Assembly: GCA_003996215.1 (NCBI GenBank)
Contig: QJPP01003539.1
Location: forward strand, 1-64,000
DNA length: 64,000 nucleotides
From: Jaltomata sinuosa
Lineage: Eukaryota; Streptophyta; Magnoliopsida; Solanales; Solanaceae
Direction: 5' to 3'
Shown here one piece after another: positions 56,578-64,000 of this stretch (its first letter is position 1; each line of letters begins with the position of its first letter). Under the pieces are notes generated by a model that made no database searches, was not told the origin of the DNA, and saw only the letters and a list, made by a program, of their open reading frames with translations. A program made the translations under genes and the position numbers.

Positions 56578-57109
56578 ATATGTCAAATATTATGTAAAAA
56601 GTATTATAAATTATAAAAACTAATAACTTAAAATATTTATTTTTCAAATTTCATTTATACCACATATATTGAGACAAAAGATTTAACATATGTTATCTGA
56701 AAATTACGTTAAAAGTACTATACATTACAATAATTAACAACTCAAACATCTAAAAACATTATAATAAATTTTATTAACTCTCAAAATTTTATTTATCCAC
56801 ATAAATTGAAACAGTGAAAATTACATGAAGAGTATTAGAGTCCTATAAATCACAATAATTAACAATTTAAAATATCTCAACAAATATATAAAAAATTTGT
56901 TGCAGATAAATTAAAACAAAAAATGTAATATATATTGGATCCGTGCTCAGCATCGGCTTTGTATCTAGTATGATAAGAATAAGGTAATTCATGCGTTAAT
57001 TTGTGAGCTGTCTTCCACAATCTGTTATTTCAATTCTGACTTTCTTTCTGTTCTTTTCCCTTGACCATTCAATGTAATAGAAAATATTTAAAGATAGAGC
57101 AACCAATGA

Positions 57110-57540
57110 TCAAGAAATATTACTAATGACATCCTCAATTAGAAGCCCAAGAGATGCATAAGATGAACCACCCTCCTTCATGGCTGCACTGCTTTTCTCT
57201 TTCATCTCCTTTGCCTTTTTCCTGATTTCATTCTCTTCGCCATCCGCCATCAGCTGTCGTATGCTACTTTCAATTGTGACTTTGAATGAAGTTTATGAAG
57301 AAGGTCTCCTTATTTGACAAGAATGCAGCAGCAGTTTTGTCGTCAACAGTGATGTCGATGAACTGCAATCGGTGTGTAGAAGAGAGTGATTCGATGTAGG
57401 ATTGAATGCCGAAATCCATTGGAAGCTTCATAATGAGAAGAGAGATGCAGAGCCTCTCATCTCTGTTGAGAATGAGCTTTGCAATTTCAACTACCTGCTC
57501 CCGGCGAAGGAATAAAAACAAGCTCTGCTATCCTCGTCAT
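57110..57540 (-). pseudogene. UDP-glycosyltransferase pseudogene, N- and C-termini fused
   Basis: On minus it starts MTRIAELVFIPSPGAG at ATG 57538-57540, the UGT N-terminal acceptor-site region. A small deletion shifts frame to EIAKLILNRDERL, and the frame runs to 57270. There it joins, out of frame, the UGT C-terminus (IRQLMADGEENEIRKKAKEM, GGSSYASLG) ending near 57110. About 350 central residues, with the PSPG donor-binding box, are missing. Related to the UGT gene at 63248 but a different paralogue. Dead. Confidence 0.82.
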
Positions 57541-57829
57541 CAATCGAGGACTTTTTTTTTTCAAATGAAAACAACTGTGGTATGAGATTGTTTACCAATT
57601 TACAAATTTGTTACTCCTACTACTACAACAAATTTATTGGGTTCTGGTTCTTCTACGTGGCTAAATTTGTCTCACAAACAAAATTCTATATTATCTTCCC
57701 TTTGGGTCCCAACTGAGTAAGGGTCTTTTGTAAATTATTCACGAGAAAATAGAGATTTAGTCCATTACAAATTTATTTTTAATTTTATAATTTTTTTACG
57801 AGAGATTTTCATTTTTTACATATAAGAGA
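57541..57829. other. Intergenic DNA
   Basis: Former 5' flank of the UGT pseudogene, with no TATA box I would trust and no ORF. Confidence 0.4.
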
Positions 57830-58235
57830 TTTTATTTTTGAAAAAACTACATAAATAATGAAACATCCTTACCCTAATTACTAAATATCCCAATACTTTA
57901 AAATAATTACATTTATCCCATTAAATTGAAATTACATGGTTAAAAAATTGTATCCACCACAATCCCTAAAAAAGGGCCTAAAATCACTCAACTTGTATCT
58001 AAAGGCAACGGTTGTTCTCTCTCTATAATCGTTTTCCCCGAATCACGCCTTCAACCAAGGCTCCATCTTCCACACGATCTTCCTCCACTTTTCAAAAAAA
58101 ATTGGCGCTTGCTGGATCATAATCTTCCATTGTTGAGGTTGATAAAATTCGTTTTTCAACTTTTAATATAGTTTAGTTCTAAGTTATCATAATCTATAAG
58201 AGCAATTACTTGATAACGAATCAACGATTGCCTTC

Positions 58236-58403
58236 ATGGATAACGAATCAGATAACTTGATAATATCAAGTAACCAACAATGGCCTTCATTTGATTTAGG
58301 TATATCTCAAATGGAGAACAATGAAGTGCCTTCTCCGACCTTTGTTCCGGCTGTTAGAGACTTTGAAGAAGAAGACTTTGCTGAAAATAGATCCAAATTT
58401 TAG
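58236..58403 (+). pseudogene. Short N-terminal ORF inside the MULE
   Basis: A 55-codon frame (MDNESDNLIIS start, VPSPTFVPAVRDFEEEDF) stopped by TAG at 58401. Acidic leaders like this precede the FAR1/MudrA-type domain in some MULE proteins, but no such domain is present, so the identification is weak. Confidence 0.3.
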
Positions 58404-58599
58404 AAACGATCAAGTCAAAATGAATGAATTGCACAAAAATTTGAAATCAAGAACAAGGGACTCAAACTCAGATGTTATTTTTCAGTGTTACCAACTTGTT
58501 ACCATATATCCAGTGTTATTTTCCATGTATCCAAGTATACATATATCTATCTGAGTTGTAAATGTGTAACTTTTGTAAATTTAAAGTTTCAAATCAAAA

Positions 58600-59270
58600 C
58601 AAAGCAATACGTATCCAGGGATAACATTGTAAGCAAATCTTGTGTTACATGTATCCAAGATTAATTCATGTTAACATGTATCGCAATACTACTGCAACCT
58701 GCTATTTGAGATGTTGGTAACATGTATCCTTAACACTGTTACAATGTATCCAAACTTACAAACTTGTATCCAATATTAACATATATCCAAGTATACCTAT
58801 ATCTATTTGCTGTTTAGATGGGTATCCTTAGATATTGGGAAGTATCCTTAACACTGTTATAATGTATCCAAGCTTATAATCTTGGATACAGTGTTAACAG
58901 TGTATCCAAGTATACCTATTGTTGTTTGCTGTTTAAATGTGTATCCTTAGATATTTGAGATCTATTATTACATGTATCCTGTATAATGGAGTTACTTGCT
59001 GGTTTGATGTATATATAAGTAATTTTAAATTGAAATTTGAATTCTCCAGTTGTTTATGGAGATGAGGATACTGCAGATTTACTCCTCATTAATTGTAAAT
59101 CTGTTATTTCCTTTTAAAGCGCGCTAATAGTAATAAATTTACAATTAATGATTTACTCCTCATTAATTGTAAATATTTTATTTCCTTTTAAAGCGCCATA
59201 ATAGAAACAGATTACCATTAATGAAGAGGTTATATGTATCCAGGATACACGAAAATACAAAGGATACACG
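58600..59270. repeat. GTATCC-rich degenerate repeat and 70-bp duplication
   Basis: Numerous 'atgtatcca' and 'tgtatcctta' words, mostly plus strand. Around 59080-59220 a block with 'actcctcattaattgtaaat' and 'cttttaaagcgc' is present twice. No coding capacity. Confidence 0.6.
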
Positions 59271-59497
59271 CCTTTCCTTTTTTAAACTATCGGGGAAAAT
59301 GTAATATTTTAAAATAGTGGGATAAAACGTAATTAGGGACCAAACTACTGTGTTTTATGTTGTTTACACTTTATTTTTACACATAAGACATCTGAAAAGG
59401 CCACTTACTTAATTTCAAATTATAAGTGACCTTTTTACCTCATTTTCTTAAAAATTATTAATGTGTGACTTTATTTGTATTTCCTTGTCTTTGATTA

Positions 59498-59728
59498 CTT
59501 CTTTCATCTCATTTTATGTGGCATCTTTTGATTTGGGACAATATTTTAAAAAAAGGAAAAATGTTAAAATTTGTGATCTAAAATAATCTTTGAATATTGT
59601 GTGGTTATAAATCATTTCATTAAAGGTAAAAAAAAAAATCAAAGTTAAATCTTTTTTAATTATAGACATGTGACATTTTTTTTTGAACGGACTAAAAAAA
59701 AAGTGTGCCACATAAAATGAGGAGGGAG
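59498..59728. mobile_element. Stowaway-like MITE (231 bp)
   Basis: Ends CTTCTTTCATCTCATTTTAT and, complemented, CTCCCTCCTCATTTTATGTG are inverted repeats of the Stowaway type (CTCCCTCC... core). The flanks are TA dinucleotides at 59496-59497 and 59729-59730, the Tc1/mariner target. No ORF. Confidence 0.8.
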
Positions 59729-59851
59729 TAAAAGATTAGCGAACTCGTGTAGCTTAGACTACATGTTTTATGTTTGATGCTAGATTGCATTTTATCTTTG
59801 ATTCATGATGTACTCAACTATGATTTGATTAAAAGTTGATCAAAATGTCTT

Positions 59852-59875
59852 TTTAATAATAATAATAATAATAAA
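59852..59875. repeat. (AAT)n microsatellite
   Basis: About eight AAT triplets. Confidence 0.85.
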
Positions 59876-59879
59876 TAGA

Positions 59880-61327
59880 AAAAGGAGGAATTAATTGAGA
59901 TCTAGAAGGCGCTGATGGAGTATAAGCTTTAAAAAAGGCAATAAAAAATTATTTTTTATGCCTTAGCGTGAGGAAGAAAATGATTTTATTTCAAACAAAG
60001 ATTGGAGAGCATTGTTAAGAAGATAATAAAGTGACAAAATAATTAGAGAATTAGAATTAAATTATGATATTTATAAAAATAAATTATCATATTAAAAATA
60101 CCTAACAAAAATTAGATAGATTAACCCTCATAGTATAGTATGCTACTATAGCTTAATGTTGGATCTTAGTACATTTTATTATATACCCATTTTCCTTGAG
60201 CACGATATTCATTTTAATCTTAACTCATTAATTATAATATAATTATTTTTTTAAAGAAAATCATCCACGTATTTTTTATTTATAGAGTATAATAGAGAAA
60301 TTCAGGTGCGTCTCAATCATATCGGAGGCCTAAATTCACACTCTAACGGGCCTTAACTTAATAAATGAGTTATTTCTCTTTTTATGCTAAGAAATATTTC
60401 ATGTAGAACTCTACTTAGTTTTTCTTTTTTCTTTTTTCTTTTTTCTTTTTGTGAAAAATATGGGCTCTTTTCCTTAAAATATTTTAGTAATTCTATTATT
60501 TTTAGTATTATAACTATTTATATATGAAATATGGACTTCACATAATTACGGGGCCCTAGGCAATTGCCTAAGTGATTAGGACGAGATGCTCCGGAGAAAC
60601 TCTCCATTTTGTAAACATCACTTTTAAATGTCATTCTTAAGAAAAAACAGATACTATTTGGACTGTTATTTTATATATTCAGTACTTTCTCAACATCAAA
60701 TGTATAAACTAACATTCATTTATGAAAATTTAGAGAACAATTGAATTAGCTATTATATTTTAAATTTTGTGTAATGTATTGAAAATTATTGTATATGTTT
60801 AAGAGTATAAAGATACCACTAAATCTAAAACCGTAAAAGTGTACCTCATTCATCTTTTAGGCTGTACACAAAAGGATAAGATTTTTATTTTTTTTGGGAA
60901 AGAAAATAAAATTATGTGTATGTAAAGCTAAATGGAGAGTACAAGAAGTGGGTCAGAGAAGGGGATGGGAACAACGGGAGTTGATTATTTTTGCAAAAAG
61001 CACCAAATATGTGCGCGATGTAATTTGTAAAAAAAAAAAAAAAACACTCAAACGTAGGGTGACGGTTTTAAATGTGGGACATTATGTTACTTTTACATAG
61101 CCCACTTAATAAGTGCATTAAATGTAAAAGAAAATATCAACTTTATTTTTTCACATCACTTTGGTTGATTTGGCTTTTTTGCTCCTCATTTAGGTTTTGG
61201 ATTCGGTTGGAGATAATATCACTTATTTTCTTATTTTTTTTTAAGAAAATTATTTTTCTTATTTTCAAAAAGTTTATTTTTTAAAAAAAAAATTCAAAAT
61301 TTTTAACTATTCGAATACGAGAAAATA
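59880..61327. other. AT-rich intergenic DNA with transposon scraps
   Basis: Contains a (TCTTTTT)n run near 60422-60452 and 'ggggccctaggcaattgcct' near 60550, a motif of decayed transposon ends. ORFs at 60894 and 61072 are short and low-complexity. No gene recognised. Confidence 0.5.
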
Positions 61328-62233
61328 GAAAATATTTTTCTTAATATTAAACACACTAAGAGACTTTTTTATGCTCAAGAGTTCACACACAACATCATCT
61401 TCTCCATTCATTCGGATCATCTTAACCCAGTTTAAAAAATTATTTACGCACACAACAAAATTTCACCATTACAGATAGTGAAACACGGTTTTAAAAAAAA
61501 ACTAAAACGTCATAAAATCAATTTCCTTATATGTTAGTGAAACACGGTTTAAAAACACTAAAACGTCATAAAACTAATTTTCTTATGATTTCCGACATTA
61601 GTTTACATCAAAACTTTCTAAACTAGATCTGAAAATATTTCCCTCAATATTAAACACACTAAGAGACTTCTTTATGCGCAAGAGTTCACACACAATATCA
61701 TCTTCTCCATTCATTCGGGTCACTTAACCCAGTTTAAAAAATCATTTGCGCACACAATAAAATTTCACCATTACAGATAGTGAAACACGGTTTAAAAAAA
61801 AAACTAAAACGTCATAAAATCAATTTCCTTATGTGTTAGTGAAACACGGTTTAAAAACACTAAAACGTCATAAAACTAATTTTCTTATGATTTCCGACAT
61901 TAGTTTGCATCAAAACTTTCTAAACTAGATCTGAAAATATTTCCCTCAATATTAAACACACTAAGTGACTTCTTTATGCGCAAGAGTTCACACACAACAT
62001 CATCTTCTCCATTCATTCGGGTCATCTTAACCCAGTTAAAAAATCATTTGCGCACACAACAAAATTTCACCATTACAGATAGTGAAACACGATTTAAAAA
62101 AAAACTAAAACGTCATAAAATCAATTTCCTTATGTGTTAGTGAAACACGGTTTAAAAACACTAAAACATCATAAAACTAATTTTCTTATCATTTCCGACA
62201 TTAATTTGCATCAAAACTTTCTAAACTTGATCT
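61328..62233. repeat. 302-bp tandem repeat, three copies
   Basis: Units start at 61328, 61631 and 61933 with 'gaaaatatttccctcaatat' or a close variant. Each has 'gttcacacacaacatcatct' and two internal copies of 'agtgaaacacggttt...aaaacgtcataaaa'. Copies are more than 95 percent similar by eye, so the array is recent or homogenised. Confidence 0.92.
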
Positions 62234-63247
62234 GAAAATTAAGATATATCCCACTCAGTTTATGCAAACTCCGAAACAAAACAAGACAGAGGTAAAACGA
62301 GTGCTCTGATATCAAATATAAGATATTTACATGATTTGAAGCATGTAAACTCATGTATAGAGCAATAAAGTAGTGGAAATAGTGAATTGACATACCTTTA
62401 GCTATTGTTAGAGAATCGACAGCAACATTGCTTTCTTCTGGTGAATATTCTAAGCACTCAGAATTCTGACAAGATGGTATAGTAATTATGGAGGTAATTT
62501 TTTTGTGATTAGAGGGACCCCAAGACCAATGCTTCCCTTTTTTACTGTTCTACCATCAAGAAACAGTTATTTGACGGGCAGCAATTTCTTCTTTGGGTAG
62601 CTGTTTCAAATAAGAAGAGGAGTTGAAACTGATCTCTAAAATGGAGGACCATTTCACACGTTTTAAACTTACATGAATATGACTGAATATTTTAATCGTA
62701 AATAAAATATGACATACTAAAGAATTTTTTTTATCTTTTCTGCAATAAGGGCCTGGTGTCATTATGCTAATAAAAAATGGCTAAAAGCCCGCCCGCCCGG
62801 TTTTTGAGACCCTTTCTGATTCCCTCACCCAATCTCATGAGAAGCAAGCCCAGCAGGCCTTGCCTTAACCTGTCCTCAGACAGCCAGCCCTCACCAGGTT
62901 GCTGGCGTTGCTAAATGCTCCGCCACGAAGCAAGCTTTCCCGAATACGACAGATGCGGAAGTGGCTAAAGAAGTCGGAGGAAGAAAGTAGTTGAACAACT
63001 GTATACACGAGGGTACATTAGTATTCTGGGAATTGGCAACATTGAAAGAAAGGGTAAGGGGTAGGAATAAACTTTTTTAGGTCTTGCTCGATGCTAATTT
63101 GGTGCCGATTATTTTGAGGATACAATATAAAGTGCAAATATTATGCAATTTTTACAATAGACAAATTGATGATACATAAGTGCAAGAAATGATGAAGAAC
63201 TGATGAGAGTATGGTTTAGGCATAAGTTCCAGCTTCTTCTTGCTAAA
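62234..63247. other. Intergenic DNA downstream of the UGT gene
   Basis: Contains 'gctctgatatc' near 62300, resembling a reversed Met-tRNA primer site of a decayed LTR element. A GC-rich island at 62775-62995 ('cccgcccgcccgg', 'ctccgccacgaagcaagc') is unlike the surroundings and may be organelle-derived. The last 100 bp are the probable 3' untranslated region of the UGT gene. Confidence 0.45.
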
Positions 63248-64000
63248 TTAGCTCTTCATGACATTCTCAACAAATTTCCCCAGAGCTACATATGATGAGC
63301 CACCTTCCATGATTGATGCTGTGCTTTTGTCCTTCATCCCACTCACCTTAGACCTTATTTTGTTCTCTGAATCCATCAGCTGCCTAATTCCATTTTCTAT
63401 CTCCTTTGCTTTCACAAGTGCTGGTGGGTTGCTGTTGTTAAAACCTTTCCTATAATCCATCTTAATCTCCACTGACATCTCCAAATCCTTCACAAGTTGA
63501 AATGCATTGCTCTGTTGCTCTGCATACAATGGCCATGTTGCCATTGGCACTCCACTGCAAATACTTTCCAGAGTCGAATTCCACCCACAATGCGACAGGA
63601 ATCCTCCTACTGAAGGATGAGACAAAATAGCCATCTGGGGTGCCCATCCTATCACCTTTCCCATTCCTTTAGTCCTTTGCAAGAATCCCTCCAGCAAGAC
63701 TTCCTCTAGATTCTCGAATTCGCTTGGGATTTGTGGCTTGTCTTTTGGTGGCGGTTTCCTTAGCGACCACAAGAACGGGAAGCCACTGCTTTCTAGAGCA
63801 TTTGCTATTTCCTTCACTTGATCCTCTTCGAAACACCCCATGCTTCCGAAGCAGAGGAACACCACTGATGAATTAGGCTGCTCATCAAGCCACTTCATTA
63901 TAGGATCATCATTCCCACCTCCAAGGTTTAGTATAGGCCCAACAGGATAGATTGGTGGGATTTTCTCATCATCAGAGAGAGCTTTCAAAGCATGCGATTC
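63248..64000 (-). CDS. UDP-glycosyltransferase, UGT71-like, C-terminal part (gene continues past window)
   Basis: An open minus-strand frame of 250 codons enters at the window edge (ESHAL, then PVGPILNL) and stops at 63248. It includes the PSPG signature of plant family-1 glycosyltransferases (44 residues, 63515-63646) from WAPQ, through HCGWNS, to a final glutamine that favours UDP-glucose. LCFGSMG upstream is the usual donor-loop motif. The family transfers sugar from UDP-sugar to small acceptors such as flavonoids or phenylpropanoids in the cytosol; the acceptor cannot be told from this half. Typical length is about 470 residues, so about half is visible. There are no stops or shifts. Two dead relatives lie at 39326 and 57110, so the locus is an old UGT cluster. 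Confidence 0.92.
   Translation of the reverse strand, partial: ESHALKALSDDEKIPPIYPVGPILNLGGGNDDPIMKWLDEQPNSSVVFLCFGSMGCFEEDQVKEIANALESSGFPFLWSLRKPPPKDKPQIPSEFENLEEVLLEGFLQRTKGMGKVIGWAPQMAILSHPSVGGFLSHCGWNSTLESICSGVPMATWPLYAEQQSNAFQLVKDLEMSVEIKMDYRKGFNNSNPPALVKAKEIENGIRQLMDSENKIRSKVSGMKDKSTASIMEGGSSYVALGKFVENVMKS

Larger units (their letters stand above)
50482..56968 (+). mobile_element. Helitron-bounded segment enclosing a pararetrovirus block
   Basis: The left end is TCTATTTAGTATTATATAAA preceded by A; the right end has a hairpin (stem CCG.TGCT/AGCA.CGG), then 'ctttgtat' and CTAG followed by T. A|TC...CTAG|T is the Helitron signature. The 5' and 3' subterminal parts match the Helitron at 40076-42182, and three 130-bp repeat units lie before the 3' end (56580-56950). 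Length 6487 bp. No helicase. Either viral DNA integrated into a resident Helitron, or the Helitron acquired it. Confidence 0.65.
57830..59390. mobile_element. Probable MULE with long imperfect TIRs
   Basis: Sequence at about 57830-57950 ('ttacatataagag', 'ccctaattac', 'ttaaaataattacattta') matches the complement of about 59280-59390 ('cttatgtgtaaa', 'ccctaattac', 'ttaaaatattacatttt'), giving inverted ends of roughly 90 to 100 bp. The interior has a 5' leader-like GC-balanced part, a short ORF and many GTATCC words. Ends are approximate and no TSD was fixed. Confidence 0.5.

Noticed and set aside
62284..62320. Copia-type LTR with Met-tRNA primer site on minus
   Set aside because: Only a degenerate 'gctctgatatc' was seen; no LTR pair, no pol.

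Overview
The window is nuclear DNA from a flowering plant, most probably a member of the Solanaceae. This rests on the AT-rich intergenic DNA, the plant retrotransposon families (chromodomain Ty3/gypsy, and Athila-like gag elements primed by tRNA-Asp), Helitrons ending in hairpin-CTAG, plant hAT, MULE and Stowaway elements, an endogenous pararetrovirus of the type common in Solanum and Nicotiana, and a UGT71-like glucosyltransferase. No prokaryotic features were seen. Only one probable host gene is present: the C-terminal 250 residues of a UDP-glycosyltransferase at the right edge (63248-64000, minus, continuing past the window). Almost everything else is transposons, dead gene fragments and low-complexity DNA.

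Left part (1-4976): a GAA/GGA microsatellite, a non-autonomous hAT element (1078-1971, 8-bp target-site duplication, TSD) and a non-autonomous MULE (2085-4347, 9-bp TSD) filled with hairpin-forming tandem repeats.

Centre (4977-36022): a nested LTR-retrotransposon stack read from internal junctions. Element A, an old minus-strand chromovirus truncated at both ends, was hit twice. E1 (8422-15233, TSD GATAG) landed in its pol. B (16943-33261, TSD GAGCC), another chromovirus, landed at its gag/protease junction. D (18223-24977, minus), a relative of E1, then landed in a minisatellite of B's 5' LTR. E1 and D carry LTRs, a tRNA-Asp primer site and a gag-protease reading frame, but no reverse transcriptase, RNase H or integrase, so they must rely on helper enzymes. 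E1's gag is intact (840 aa) and its LTRs are almost identical, so it is young. D's gag is broken and its LTRs differ in structure. Next to A's truncated end is a solo LTR (33778-36022, TSD ATTAT).

Middle right (36023-50481): LTR remnants, permuted UGT fragments, a minus-strand Helitron (40076 to about 42182) built of about eleven 130-bp repeats and holding a captured RWP-RK exon, a Helitron 3' fragment, a 701-bp tandem duplication with a hAT-like element exactly at its joint, a MAPKKK catalytic-loop fragment and an LTR-like repeat.

Right (50482-64000): a 6.5-kb Helitron-bounded segment (50482-56968) encloses a rearranged endogenous pararetrovirus: movement protein, coat-protein-like region, protease and an RNase H remnant on plus, with the reverse transcriptase missing. 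These meet a 416-codon viral-type ORF on minus that is still open. Then come a UGT pseudogene with N- and C-termini fused, a probable MULE, a Stowaway MITE, three copies of a 302-bp tandem repeat and the partial UGT gene. Coordinates given as approximate, and all family names, come from reading by eye without database searches.
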